Assembly: GCA_963995505.1 (NCBI GenBank)
Contig: OZ023192.1
Coordinates: 6,369,001 to 6,433,000, forward strand
Source: Hypericum androsaemum
Taxonomy: Eukaryota > Streptophyta > Magnoliopsida > Malpighiales > Hypericaceae
DNA: 64,000 nt
Direction: 5' to 3'
Each line of letters opens with the position of its first letter. Within the stretch, counting starts at the first letter, position 1. The translations under genes were made by a program, and so were the position numbers. The notes below the pieces were generated by a model that was given only the letters and a program-made list of their open reading frames with translations, did not search any database and had not been told where the DNA came from. Below are positions 1 through 12,359 of the stretch, piece after piece.

Positions 1-2133
1 TGAAGAGAAGAACATTGTTCTAAATTGGGAGTAGTGCCATTTCATGGTGGATGAGGGGATCGTTCTTGGGCATAAGATCTCCAAAGCTGGTATTGAAGTT
101 GACAGAGCTAAGACGGAAGCAATAGAGAAGATGGGAGCACCGACTTTGGTCAAGGGAGTGAGCCTTTCTTGGCCATGCAGGATTTTACCGAAGATTCATA
201 AAGAATTTCTCCCTTATAGCAAAGCCGCTCACCAATTTGCTAGTTAAGGAGGTATCTTTCAATTTTGATGAGCCATGTCTGCAAGCATTTGATTCTCTGA
301 AGAGAGCTCTTGTCACTACTCCGATTATCTCCTCTCCTGACTGGGAGTTACCATTTGAAATAATATGTGATGCAAGCGATATTGCATTGGGATGTGTGCT
401 GGGTCAAAAGAAAGGGAGAAAGCTTCATGTCATCGACTATGCTAGTAGAGTGTTGGTAGGTGCCCAGCTTAATTACACAACTACAGAGAAGGAGATGTTG
501 GCTGTTGTATACGCTTGTGACAAATTTCGGCCATACCTACTTGGGTCGAAGGTGATCATCTACACTGACCATGCAGCTTTCAGGTATTTATTCTCTAAAA
601 ATGATGCCAAGCCTAGACTCATGCGCTGGATTTTATTGCTCCAAGAATTTGACTTATCCATCAAGGATAAGAAAGGCTGTAAAAATATTATCGCGGATCA
701 TCTCTCTCGACTAAAACATAGCGAAGGAATGGTGACTCATTGTGAGATTCAAGAAGAGTTTCCAGATGAAGCTTTGATGATGGTGAATCATGTGGTGGTA
801 CCATGGTATGCTGATTTTGCCAACTTCCTTGTTGGCGACATTATTCCATCCGATTTGAGTTATCCCCAACGAAAGAAATTTCTAAGGGATGCTCAGCTAT
901 TTCTGTGGGATGAGCCTTATCTCTTTAAGAGGTGTAGCGATGGAGTGCTTCGACGGTGCATTGCGGATGATGAAGTGATGACTATTCTGGAGCAATGTCA
1001 TAGTACCCCGTACGCCGGTCATTATGGAGCAACCAGGACTGCGTCGCGAGTCTTTGAATGTGGGTTTTATTGGCCTAACATTTTCAAGGATGCCCATAAT
1101 TTTATTGCTCAGTGCGATCGATGCCAAAGGGCCGGCAACATTTCAAAGAGGAATGAGATGCCTCTCTCTGGAATTCTTGAAGTGGAGCTCTTCGATGTTT
1201 GGGGCTTGGATTTTATGGGACCTTTCCCAACCTCTCATGACAACAAGTATATCTTGGTGGGGGTAGACTACGTGTCAAAGTGGGTGGAAGCTTGGGCATC
1301 ACCCATAAATGATGCTAAGGTGGTGATTCGCTTTATCAAAAAGCTCTTCTCTAGATTTGAAGTGCCAAGGGCAATCATCAGCGATGGCGGTTCGCACTTT
1401 TGCAACTGACCATTTGGGATCCTATTGAAGAGGTATGGGATCACTCACAAGGTAGCTACACCTTATCACGCCCAGACAAGTGGCCAAGTAGAGCTCTCCA
1501 ACAGGGAACTCAAGAAGATCCTTGAGAAAATGGTCGGGGGAGCAAGGAAAGATTGGGCCAACAAGCTTGATGATGCTTTATGGGCTTACAGGACAGCATT
1601 CAAAATGCTAATCGGGATGTCGCCTTACAAGCTTGTCTATGGAAAGGCTTGCCACCTCTCCGTCGAGCTGGAGCATCGAGCATTTTGGGCCATCAAGACC
1701 CTCAACTACGATTACAAAAAGGCCGGTGAACGAAGGGTATTACAACTTGAAGAGTTGGACAAAATTCGGGACATGGCGTTCGAGAGCTCTAGACTCTACA
1801 AGGCAAGTACGAAGAGGAGACATGATGCCCATATTGTCAAGAAAGAGTTCAAGGAGGGCCTATTGAGACTATTTCCAGGAAAACTCAAGTCAAAGTTTTG
1901 CTTTACAAGTTTTGCTTTACAACTCCCGATTGAGACTATTTCCAGGAAAACTCAAGTCGAAGTGGAGTGGCCCATTCAAAATTGCGAGGGTTTTCCCATT
2001 CGGAGCCCTCGAGTTAGAAGGAAAAGATGGAGGAATTTTTAAGGTGAATGGCCAAAGGTGCAAGATTTACCTCGGTGGAGATATTGAACGAAGTTCGGAG
2101 GTGCAACCTGTGACTTCACCCTCTAATGAATGA
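1..2133 (+). pseudogene. Ty3/gypsy pol relic: end of reverse transcriptase, RNase H, integrase
   Basis: The stretch encodes the C-terminal part of a retrotransposon polyprotein and enters the window already inside the reverse transcriptase. Visible landmarks are an RNase H segment ([16 protein letters not shown] near 355-405, then YTDHAAF near 560), the [14 protein letters not shown] stretch near 640 typical of Athila/Tat-like plant gypsy elements, the integrase zinc-binding pattern (HYGATRT near 1020 then CDRCQR near 1112), the core start [12 protein letters not shown] near 1195 and the [10 protein letters not shown] block near 1480. It is broken: the frame shifts near 163 (about 2 bp lost), an in-frame TGA sits at 1407-1409 between two parts of the integrase core, and a 67-bp tandem duplication near 1862 disrupts the integrase tail. 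It is therefore inactive. Lineage within gypsy is inferred from motif flavour only. Confidence 0.93.
1862..1995 (+). repeat. 67-bp tandem duplication inside the integrase tail
   Basis: The sequence beginning attgagactatttccagg at 1862 recurs at 1929, giving two adjacent near-copies of a 67-bp unit. A shorter 16-bp echo (gttttgctttacaa) lies within the first unit. The duplication shifts the downstream frame, so the integrase C-terminus continues in another frame from about 1912 to 2133. Confidence 0.85.
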
Positions 2134-2880
2134 AAAAGGGAAGGAAAGTCAAGCTAACGACTATAACTTAGCATATTTTTGTATTATCCTTATATTGTCA
2201 TAGTGTAAATATGTTTTTCTTATTACGTTTGTTCTTATTCGGGTATGATTTTGAAGCATTAGTTCTTGCTTATGGGATCTTTTGCATTTTGAAGATGATC
2301 CGGATGGTTGGATGCTCGACGAGGGACACGGGGGGGCGTAGCCCCCGTCCAAAACTGGGATTGACCTGCCAGGTCAGGCCGCGGGGGTCTAGGGGGCAGC
2401 GCCACCTAGCGGTGGTCTAAGGGGGTGTAAGTAAGGGATTGTCATCCCACAAGGACTAAGTTCTAGGCCACAAATATGACTCGACCACTAGTTTAGGACT
2501 AAAAGTAATGAATTTGTCAATTCTAAACACGAGTTGGTTACTACAACGACTAACTAGAAGATGATTTTAACAATAAAGGAAAGAGTGGGCTTGGTACCAA
2601 TGACACCTAGATAACCAAATGGTCTATAAGGTTTATTAAGTTCGTGTTATGGTTCGGGTATTTCTAAAGCAACTAATCAATACTCTGGCTATTAATTAGT
2701 CTAAATCGATTATTAATTAAGCTTAGTTAAACTAATCATATTCCCGCGACTAATTAGCTACCTAATCTAACTAATTACTAATTATAAGCTCACACCAATT
2801 AATTTTGGGAAGTCTATGAGATCAATGTGAAACTCGTTGAGAATGTTTCGTAACGGTAAATGACATTTCCGAAAAATCAA
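2134..2880. other. Non-coding sequence downstream of the gypsy pol relic
   Basis: No coding region is supported. A GC-rich patch at about 2325-2430 contains a short hairpin (ggggggcgtagccccc near 2331) and resembles the spacer that often follows integrase in Athila/Tat-like elements. From 2440 onward the sequence is AT-rich with many attaatta words. I see no clear LTR boundary. Confidence 0.4.
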
Positions 2881-3440
2881 TTCTCTGTGTGAATGAAAAT
2901 TGGGTTTAAAGTGATATAGTTTTTACTGGTCGTCATGAATCTGAGATTTATGACTCCTTTAACCACTCATTTATTGACCATGGTTAATAGAGAGCGTTAA
3001 TAACTATAACCACTCATTTATTAATCATGATTGATAGGATATTTAATGACCGTCATTATTTTTGAATTTAATGGGGTCTCAAAGCCACCCTATAAAAATG
3101 GACCTTCTCCTCACATTTGAAAGACATCAAAACTCACATTGAGTTTTATCCTATCTCCCCTCCCCCCCCCCCCCCCCCCCCCCGACATATCATAGCATTT
3201 TTTATTTGCATAGTGTCAGAGTTCTGAAGCTACGAAAGATTCAGAAGGTCTTCAATAGAGCTTCCTATTGTTCACGTGATTGGGCATTGTAGCTAAGGAA
3301 CTCTCTTACCCTTGGAGGCCTGAAGCTTATAGACAAGTAATAAGAGTTTAAAGTCACACGACTTATCGTGTCCTTGTCCAGGATTCAATCTGAAGTCCTA
3401 CCTTCAAGAAGACGGAATTGAATATTTTGTTCAAAGTGTG
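2881..3440 (+). repeat. LTR-like block with TATA box and a C22 tract
   Basis: A candidate core promoter (cctataaaaatgg at about 3100) is followed about 60 bp later by a pure run of 22 C residues and then by a transcribed-leader-like stretch ending near gtggttgtaagca at about 3450. The arrangement looks like the U3/R part of an LTR, possibly solitary. I could not find matching TG...CA ends or a target duplication, so this is tentative. Confidence 0.3.
3162..3183. repeat. Homopolymer tract of 22 C
   Basis: An uninterrupted run of 22 cytosines lies on the + strand. Such runs are unstable and error-prone in sequencing, so the exact length is uncertain. Confidence 0.9.
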
Positions 3441-3671
3441 GTTGTAAGCATACTCCAACTCCCCTCTTTATTTTGATTACGATTTATATATATGTTCAAA
3501 CCGTAATCTACTAACATTTCCAACATCATCTTATTTGTCTTGATTTTCACAAAGATGACACATGTGAAAGTCATGCTTATGAAATGTATAAGCGAGAATT
3601 TCAATAAGATACCTTGGTAAATGATGACAGAGTAGAAACTGCATGTGGGATTACTAAATTGAATAGCAACA

Positions 3672-3710
3672 AAGAAGAAGAAGAAAATGAAGAAGAAGAA
3701 GAAGAAGAGC
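3672..3710 (+). repeat. GAA-rich microsatellite
   Basis: Repeated gaa/aga triplets occur just upstream of the transposase relic. On the minus strand they create a spurious phenylalanine-rich open frame. Confidence 0.8.
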
Positions 3711-3789
3711 ACGAGGAAGCATAAAGAGAGCACGAGGAAGAAGATAAATTACATCTAATCAACGATCATGTGATCTTGTAGAGATGATT

Positions 3790-5030
3790 ACTTATGATGA
3801 AGGTTGTGTTCGTTCACAATGAAAGGAAGGAAAGAGATGTGGACTTGAACGAGGGTATAATTTGGTCCATCAAAAGAGGTGTAGTTCAAGACATCAAGAA
3901 GTACTCAATGAAAATTAGTCATGAGTATATCATTGATGAATCAAAACCTCATTGTTTAGCTATGAAGTGTAAAAATTAGAGTGCATGGTACTAATAGAGA
4001 TTTGTGTATCAAAGAAAAAGACATTGGCACATCAATATAGTGTATCAAAATACTAGTATCCTCATACTTGTCTTGTTGCACTACCTACAGAGGATCATAT
4101 GCAACTTTATATTAGTTCATTTGTGATTATATAAGAAAACGAGTAGTCAATCAATCCATCATTCTAGTTATTTTTATTATTGTGAGGTCCGCGATAACCT
4201 GAAGTTCAAATTCTCTTTAAAAAATGCACGGGATGAAAAAAAGGCAATTGTCGAGTTATGAGGGGACTGGAAAGAGTCATACAATCAGTTGCCCCAATTT
4301 TTTGTGACATGTAAGGCTAAAATATGGGAACCGTTGTCCAATGAGAATATCTGCATTGTTATCTTAGCACCACCAGATACATGCCTCATGGACCAAGATA
4401 TTTAGACGATTTTTCTAAATCTTCAAGCCTTGCACTAAAGTATTCAAAAAATTGCGTACCTATCTTGCAAATTGAGGAAACTTTCTTGTATGTAAAATGC
4501 AAGCATACTCTCTTGATCGCCACTACAATTAATAAAAATAATATCATATTTTCAATAGCATTTGTACTCGTTGAGAGTGAGAACACCAAAAGTTAGCCCT
4601 GGTTAATGTGCCAAATTAGGAGGTATGCGACGGACCAACATCAAATTTGTGTTATTTCTGATTGTCACCTTGGCATACCAAGGGCAATGGACAACCATTA
4701 TGGCTGGGGAGATGCAACAAGAGTTGTTCATCGATATTGTCTTCGTCACATTACAAGTAACCTCAACACTCATTTCAAAAATGATGCTATCATGAACGTG
4801 ATGAATATAGTAGGTAACATCTTACATCTTTAACTCAATGTAATCATATAATACATGTTTACAAAATGTTTAATTTTTGTCGTAGGAATGAAGGCACAAG
4901 GAGTCAAGTCACACAATGTATTGGAATGGATAAAAATATTCAATCTAGATGCATATAATTGGATCGATTAGCTAACATTGCCCAAGTGGAATTCAACGTA
5001 CGATAACGAGTATAGGTAAAGTTGAAGGGC
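3790..5030 (+). pseudogene. MuDR-type (MULE) transposase relic
   Basis: Separate short frames match successive parts of a plant MULE transposase. An N-terminal MuDR segment near 3840-3980 ends in HCLAMKCKN. The catalytic-domain start lies near 4380-4595 (EETFLYVKCKHTLLIATTI, where the family usually has a D in DGTFLYGKYKHKLL). The middle of the domain lies near 4606-4810 (ICVISDCHLGI then HRYCLRHITSN), and a tail near 4950-5020 includes LPKWNSTYDNEY. Stops and frame changes separate the pieces, and the first catalytic Asp position reads E (EET). No terminal inverted repeats were found. Inactive relic; family call is firm, limits are approximate. Confidence 0.8.
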
Positions 5031-6273
5031 ATGTAATACTATATTATTTTGGTACATAATCGTTAGATTACACCCTTGTAAACTTTGAGAAATAACTTCG
5101 ACCTCACAAGAAATTAAATTATTAATCATCCCTTTCGACAATATTAAAAACTAAGCTGGTCTCCAAAGGAGCAGGCATAATCCCCATCTTGTCAGCAAAA
5201 CACAAACCGTAACCAAAAAAATTAGAATTATCATTTATCAGTGAGGGAGAAAGGGAAAAGTAGGAGACACGAGAGGACGACTTATGACTCTTGAGTGAAA
5301 AGAAAGGGCATAGGAAAATAAAAAGAAAAAAGAAAAAAGAAAATAGGGCAAAGGTCTTGTCGGCTTCAACCAAACATAACCCAACCCAACAGAACACACA
5401 AAAAACCAAAACCTTCGACGATTTCCCAAAAAACCCACATCGTAAAACCCATTTTCTTCCACTACCCACTTAATTAGGTTTTGTCTTTGATATAATTTGG
5501 TTCCCTTCTTACCCCTTTTGAGGGATCCTGTCTGCCCGGTTTCAGCTCAAGCAGTGGAACTCTAAAGGTACAAGCTTTCAACTAACTTCTGAGCTTTGGA
5601 TCTTGCCCTTTTTGGGCCCAATTTGGTCTCTTTTTGGTGTGCCCTGTTGAAAGTTTGGTGGGGGAGGGGAAATGTGGGGTACCCAATTCCGGGTTTGGGG
5701 GAAAGTTTGTAGCTTTGGCTAAATTTGTGATCTTTGAGTTGTTGATGAGTTAGTGGAGGTGGTGATTGCTTCATTTTTATGCAAGGTCTGTGGAATGGGA
5801 CGCGTTTGTTTTTCTCGTACTTTTACCGGAATAATGGCAGTTAAAGGGCGAAAAGAGAAGGATAAAGTGGGTAGCTTTACCCCCTTCATTTAAGGGAAAT
5901 GGTGCACGGAAAGAGGGTGAAACGGGGGAGGCTTGCTATTTAAGAATGTTGTAAAGAGAAGTTGGAGGATTGCCTTTTATTTGTGCAATAGGTTGCTCGA
6001 TGAATCAACCTGCAGAAATCGTTTAAGTTGGTGAATGCGTTTTACTTCTTGCAAATAAGTGGGTTTGCTTCTTCTGGTTTGGCGAGGGACTGTTAATTTC
6101 AGGGTCTTGCAATTTCTGTACTATGGTTGCTGGTTTAAATATAGCTCGATGATGGGGTTTTCTCACTTATCAGGTTTATCAGGTTTCCATCTGATTGACT
6201 CTAGCTGTTGCTAAACCTATGCAGGTGCATCTTGTGTCTTGTGAGGGTTGGTTTCTCGTGTTGTTTCCCTGCT
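5031..6273 (+). promoter_or_regulatory. ARF1-type promoter and 5' untranslated region with a leader intron
   Basis: No coding region is supported between the MULE relic and the ARF start codon. A likely untranslated exon ends near 5566 (ctctaaag|gtacaagc), and a matching acceptor (ctatgcag) lies near 6224, which gives a roughly 650-bp leader intron followed by about 50 nt of leader before the ATG at 6274. A TGTCGG word, a known high-affinity ARF-binding core, occurs at 5358-5363 upstream of the proposed leader. Whether it is used for auto-regulation is speculation. Confidence 0.45.
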
Positions 6274-9200
6274 ATGAATCCTTCTCCCGGAATGCAAGTT
6301 CAACCAGGTCTGTTTCTCTGTTACTCCTCTAGTTTTTGCAGTTTCTGCAATTGTGACTTTCCATATTTCAGTTTGCACACTATGTAACTTGGTTTTGTTA
6401 ACGCCATTTTGGTTTACCATTTAAAGGAAACATGTAAGATAAAAGAGTAAGTGTAAGTGTGTCATTTGATGTTATATGAGCTTATAACGCAATGTGTTGT
6501 TGTACATGCTAAAACTCAATTCTTCAGCCATCTGTTTAGTTTAGCGTGAAGTTGGTGGCTGTCACTTGGACATGACAGAAAGTTTCATCATCCAGTATCA
6601 AATTATGATAGGACTTTCTTGTGGAAATCTCAAAAAATGATTTAAGGAGAAGAAATATCCTTACTATGTTGCAAAGCAAAGGGTTCGTATACATGGATCT
6701 TGACAACTGGCTCTTACTTTTGTGACTTCACTTCAATCCGTCAAGGAATTATATGTTGTTCATTTCTTTCTAATGTTTCAAATGTTGGGTGCACTGTCAT
6801 CTTATTATTTAGATAATATGGTAATGTATGAATGGATATTTTTTTCAGGACGCTTTCACAGATAGCCCCGTGATGTTATTTTTTTATGTTTATGGGCGGA
6901 TGGATGACATGAGTTGAAATTCTTATTTAGTGGAATTTCTTCATAATTCCATAGCAGCAGTCTCACTTGTGTTTGATAAGTATTGTGGCATTGTGCTAGT
7001 CTACAAACTTGTTTCAATTGTGAACTTTTTGCGATTGCCAGCATAGCTCTCTTGACATCCTAAGTGTAGCCTTTTTCGTTGTCTATACCGTGGGTGAGAA
7101 TTTACTTGGTTGAAGCCTGTGGTGCATATTCTTGGGATTTTGTAGTAGCGCCTTCTGAAACATCGTTTTGTTCTGTGTAGCTGCTTATTTTCTTCTTGTA
7201 TTATTCTGTGCCTTACTTGACACTAGATTTTAGGCAGTGCAGCTGGTCCAGTATCTTGGAATAGTCTCACGCTGCATGCTTGGATTCTTCTAATCCTAAA
7301 TCAAGAAGATTGTGATTAATCATTTCTATACCTGACTATATGTTGCTGTATAACCAGTGGCTAGGGCATGTTCTTTAACAGGAGTTACATGATGCCTCTG
7401 AAAATTAAGAATTACCTTTTACTGTATGTTGTTATTAAAGTTTATACCCCTCGATTAAAAAGAATCTGACAATCAATCCCTTCATATCAGGGGGCCGCGA
7501 TCATGCTCTTTACAAGGAACTATGGCATGCCTGTGCTGGACCCCTTGTCACTCTTCCTCGTGAAGATGAGCGGGTGTATTATTTTCCGCAAGGTCACATG
7601 GAGCAGGTGGTTAAATCTAGCAAAGCGCATGCTCAATATAATTTTTCTTTAGATGTGTGTTGTGCTTTGCTGAGAATGCAAGCCCATTTCAAATGTGTTG
7701 AATTTTTCTGTTACCTGAACTCTACCTCCATCTTTCAGCTTGAAGCTTCAATGCATCAGGGCTCAGAACCACAAATGCCTTCTTTCAATCTTCCATCTAA
7801 AATTCTTTGCAAAGTAGTCAACGTGCTTTGTAGGGTAAGTACCATGACCACAATTGTTACCCTTTTGGAGTAGTCCATTTGTTATTGTCTTTGTTTATAG
7901 TTGGATTCTTTTTTCTGCATCCTCCAAGAACTGGCTAATGCTTAACGGTGGGCTTTCGTGGCTAAGTTACTTTCTTTCTCCTGCTTGCAGGCTGAACCAG
8001 ATACAGATGAGGTTTTTGCACAGATAACGTTGCTCCCTGAAATTAATGTATGCTCTTTATCTCTGTTTTGGTTATAAAAGATTGCTTCCCACTTATTTCT
8101 GTCATTATTTCTTTTCAGTAGGCTGATATCTTTCTCTATGTGACAGCAAGTTGAGATTACTAGCCCTGATCCTCCTCTTCCTGAACCTGAGAAATGCACG
8201 GTCCACTCATTTTGTAAGACACTTACTGCTTCTGACACAAGCACTCATGGGGGTTTTTCTGTTCTTAGACGGCATGCAGATGATTGTTTACCTCCATTGG
8301 TGAGAACTGTGTTGTTGTTTCAGTTTTCAAGACACTTCTATAGAAGGTAGATATCTATTTAATCCAGTGACACAGTTTATTGCTTGACATATGAGCTTCT
8401 TATCTTCTTCAGGACATGTCTCAACAGCCACCTTGGCAGGAATTGGTTGCCTCTGATTTGCACAGCAATGAATGGCATTTCAGACACATTTTCCGAGGTT
8501 TTTTGTTGTTGTCGTCCCATGTTTGGAATTTTGAGTACAGCTTGTTTGCAGAATTTTTTATACTTTTGGAGGAAGAATTCTCAAGGAAAAGTAATGAGAT
8601 TGCGTTCTTGTTCAGCAATATGAGGTCCTATTATTTGCCTGTTTGAAGGTTGAGTAGTCAGATGGGTAGTTTCAAACTGCTGTATGAGGGACTGCAGCCG
8701 TTATGTTCTTTTCTTATTTGACATACCATCGATGTGTGCTATAGATTAAGAAATCAATGTGGAATGATTGACAGAACTGATTGAAATATCAAAACATGGA
8801 TCATAGGTCAACCGAGGCGCCACTTACTAACAACTGGGTGGAGTGTTTTTGTGAGCTCAAAGAAGCTGGTAGCAGGCGATGCATTCATATTTCTGAGGCA
8901 AGTATATTGTTGTCTTTGTTTGAATCTCTTATGTGTATCCAGTCTATTTCACTTGCATCAATTGTCGGGTCTTGCCAGAGGAGAGAATGGAGAACTTCGT
9001 GTTGGGGTGAGGAGGCACATGAGACAACAGGCAAATATGCCTTCTTCTGTTATATCAAGCCAGAGCATGCATCTAGGAGTCCTTGCTACGGCTTCCCATG
9101 CGCTTTCCACCGGAACTCTCTTTTCCGTTTTTTATAAGCCAAGGTTCTGTTCTGTACTTCTATTCTTGTGCTCCTGGTTTGTTCATAAGTCTTGGAATTA

Positions 9201-11237
9201 AGTGATCAAGATAGTGAACACTGGAGCTTTTTTAAACTTAACACTTTAGCTGGATGTTTCTGCTTCTGTCAGCTTTGCAAAATTGAAGCCATTGACACAC
9301 CTCTAAGAATTTTTTTCATGCTATTGTTATTTTCTTGATATATGGATAAAGAAATGATAATTTTTTCGCTGCTTTGTGGCATTAAAGAAACTACTTCAGT
9401 CCTCTGATTTATTTTTCATTTAGCGGGAAAAAAAATTGCTAAAAAATCTTGTTCAAAGATGTGTCTTGGTTGCTATCTGTTTCCAGAACAAGTCGATCAG
9501 AGTTCATTGTTAGTGTCAACAAGTACCTTGAAGCACGGAGCCAGAAGCTTTCTGTTGGGATGCGGTTTAAGATGAAATTTGAGGGGGAGGATGTTCCTGA
9601 ACGAAGGTTCTCTTTAGCGTGATCATTCAAGTACTTGGTTATGTTTATCTTATCAAAGCTTTGATTGTGATAATTTGGTTTTTTTCTTTCAAATTCAGGT
9701 TCAGTGGCACAATTGTTGGTGTTGGTGATAATGTATCATCAGATTGGAAAGAATCCGATTGGAGATCACTTAAGGTTCTCTCTTTATGTCGTACGTTTTT
9801 TGGTTTGAACTTAGAATTTCTGTTTCATCCAAAAGGATTTTCTGAAGTTTTTTGATGATCACATTTGGAATTTTTCTTGCAATTCTGTCTGGAATATGGA
9901 TTCCATCTGATGTAATTCCTGTCTTCTTCCAGGTTCAATGGGATGAACCAGCTTCAATCTACAGACCAGAAAGGGTGTCGCCGTGGGAGTTGGAACCACT
10001 TATAACAGCTACTACATCAAATGCTCAACCTGCACATAGGAAAAGGACACGATCAATTGTGATGCCTTCGTCATCACCTTCACCAGATCTCTCCGTGCTT
10101 GGTATATGAGCTTTTCCTTATTCCCATTTGTTAATGCGTGATTTCCAAGTGATATACCTCATACTGGCCTGGTTAACTAGGTATGTGGAAATCTCCTGGC
10201 GAGTCCACTTCGGGTTTCTCATTCAACGATGCACAGCAGGGACGAGAATTGTTTTCATCACCCAATTTCTCCTCGACTGGAAAGGCTAGTTCATTTGTGT
10301 TTAGTGGCAATAGTCCCATATCTGGTATCTCACACAATTCAACAGGCTGGCCTACACGTGTGGAAAGTGTTACGGAGTCTTTTCCTCATAAGGATTCTGG
10401 AGAAAGGAGACAAGGGACGGGGGGTGGTTACCGGCTTTTCGGCATTCAACTTGTTGACAATTCAAGTGCAGCAGCCAAGCCTGGAACTGCAGTGACAGAG
10501 GATCATCTGGTGCTATCTCTTGATATCGAATCTGACCAACATTCCGAACAGTTAAATGTAAATCAGTCTGGAATCCCTTCTATAAGCTGTGATCCTGAGA
10601 AGTCATGCTTGAGATCTCCCCACGAGTTGCAAAGCAGGCAAATCAGGAGCTGCACAAAGGTCATTCTCTTCTACCTTTTTTGCTCATTTATAAACCGCCT
10701 TACATAATTATGTACCGCCTTACAGTATTTGTTCACATAATTCAGGTGCACATGCAAGGAATTGCTGTTGGTAGGGCGGTTGATTTGACACGGTTTGAAT
10801 GCTACGATGACCTGCTGAGGAAACTCGAAGAGATGTTTGAGATTCAGGGGGAACTACGAGGGTCGATGAAAAAATGGCAAGTTGTCTACACCGATGATGA
10901 AGATGACATGATGATGGTTGGGGATGATCCATGGCAGTAAGTTCATTTGGCTTACTCCAAAACATGCTTTCTCATGTTCGTTCATGCCACTTATCATTCC
11001 AATCCATTGCTGACGCGTGACGGGTTTATTTACTCCTTGCTTTGCAGTGAGTTTTGCAGCATGGTGCGAAAGATTTTCATCTACACATCAGAGGAAGTGA
11101 AGAGGCTCTCCCCTAAGATCAACCTTCCGGTCGGCGAAGAGGTCAAGGAAGCCTGCCCTGGTGCTGATATAGGCGGTGACGCAGATCAAGTAGTCCACAC
11201 AGATGATCAATCATCGGTTGTGGGGTCTGGTTGCTGA
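6274..11237 (+). CDS. ARF1: Auxin response factor, ARF1 type (14 coding exons, about 673 aa)
   Basis: A nuclear transcription factor that binds auxin response elements and, in the ARF1 clade, mainly represses. Exons: 6274-6307, 7491-7606, 7739-7834, 7991-8047, 8147-8299, 8413-8497, 8807-8897, 8979-9143, 9487-9606, 9699-9774, 9933-10101, 10181-10659, 10746-10936, 11048-11237. The phases join without a break to about 673 residues; Arabidopsis ARF1 is about 665. Visible parts are an N-terminal dimerisation segment ([11 protein letters not shown]), the B3 DNA-binding domain at about 117-220 ([28 protein letters not shown]), the ARF ancillary domain at about 245-345 ([21 protein letters not shown]), a Ser/Gly-rich middle region without Gln enrichment, and a C-terminal PB1 domain at about 545-632 with the conserved lysine in CTKVHMQG and the acidic [16 protein letters not shown] face. 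The start has no competing upstream ATG in its exon. One intron uses a GC donor. The gene looks intact. Confidence 0.95.
8898..8978 (+). other. GC-AG intron in the B3-domain region of the ARF gene
   Basis: The exon ends ...ttt ctg ag and the intron begins gcaagtat, a classic AG|GCAAGT donor, ending ttgccag. Only this junction keeps the conserved FLRGEN reading, because no GT at the required phase is present. All other introns of the gene are GT-AG. Confidence 0.85.
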
Positions 11238-12359
11238 CATCCAATGCCTCGTGTCAAATTAGGAGTCGGATTTTGATTTTGACAAGGTTTACACGGACTG
11301 CCTACCCTATTTTGAGAAGCATGCTGCTACGGAACTTCTGCATCGGTAGCTGGCTTGCGTCGAAAACGTTTGGGGGGCTTTTTCTGTTTTTCTGCACTTG
11401 TTCACCTAGATAGCAATCTGATGTTGCTCCGGTTTTCCGTTTTGAAGACGCGTGAAATGTACTGCCTACTCGGCCCGAGGAGTTGGACAAGTCCCAGGAT
11501 ATGTGTTCTGGGTTGCTTAATGTCGCACATACACTATGCCACGGATCTTAACCTTTTGTGTATATATACACATATAGCTCGCTCTGTTATGTGTCTTCTC
11601 TTGTGCATGGTGACTGTGTCCTGGCTGTTGCCCAGCTTGAAAGTGCGAGGCATAAGCCTCGGTTGCTGTTTCATGCCGTGGCGGCTGCTGCCCTTGTCTA
11701 ATTTGGGGCCGAGACGGTCTCTTAACGCCTTCTTTTTTCTTCTCTTCGGAGTTCAGTCGTATGGCTAGGTACTCCATACCGGCTTTGGACGTGTTGTGCT
11801 CGTAAGGGGAGATGTGTGCCATCATTTTGGGTGGCATTCGAAGCCCAGTAAAGTAACCAAGGCAAAAACACCGACTATGATATGTCGATCTCGTAGTAAC
11901 TACGAGTGTGGTGTGCTTGTTTATAATTGTGAAAAGTTTTAGAATTTTGAGTTATATATGAAAATTATAACATGAGATCAGAATGAATTAAACTCGTGCG
12001 AATTCTTATTGTTTCCAATGACTCAAACTCGAGACGTGGTTACTGTAGGACTAACCTAACACCCTGATCGTTTGATCTGTTGGCTTCTACTTTTAATTGA
12101 TCAATGATGTTTAGGGTGTACCGTTGTTTTTTTAATTAGGAGGGGAGACAGAAACTTTTTAGTGGGACCCACCCTTGCATGGATCCGCTCCGTGATTTTG
12201 AAAAAAGAAAGCAAGTTGGCCTTAGTGGGTAGCCAACGGTCATCTCAGCAGATAAAGAAAAAGAGCAAGTAGAACGCAAATCAAACAAAAACACAAACAA
12301 CTTCACAATAGGATCCAAAGCTGCGATCTTTTCTGCAGACTCGCGACCTGAGACAATCA
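11238..12359 (+). other. ARF 3' untranslated region and intergenic spacer
   Basis: Sequence after the ARF stop is moderately GC-rich to about 11850 and is probably 3' UTR in part; no convincing polyadenylation signal could be fixed. From 11880 to 12359 it is AT-rich and would contain the promoter and leader of the next gene. Short frames on both strands have no recognisable similarity and are treated as chance. Confidence 0.4.

Noticed and set aside
3431..3733. Phe-rich minus-strand frame of 100 codons
   Set aside because: It is the antisense of the GAA microsatellite and adjoining AT-rich DNA, and no protein similarity is visible.
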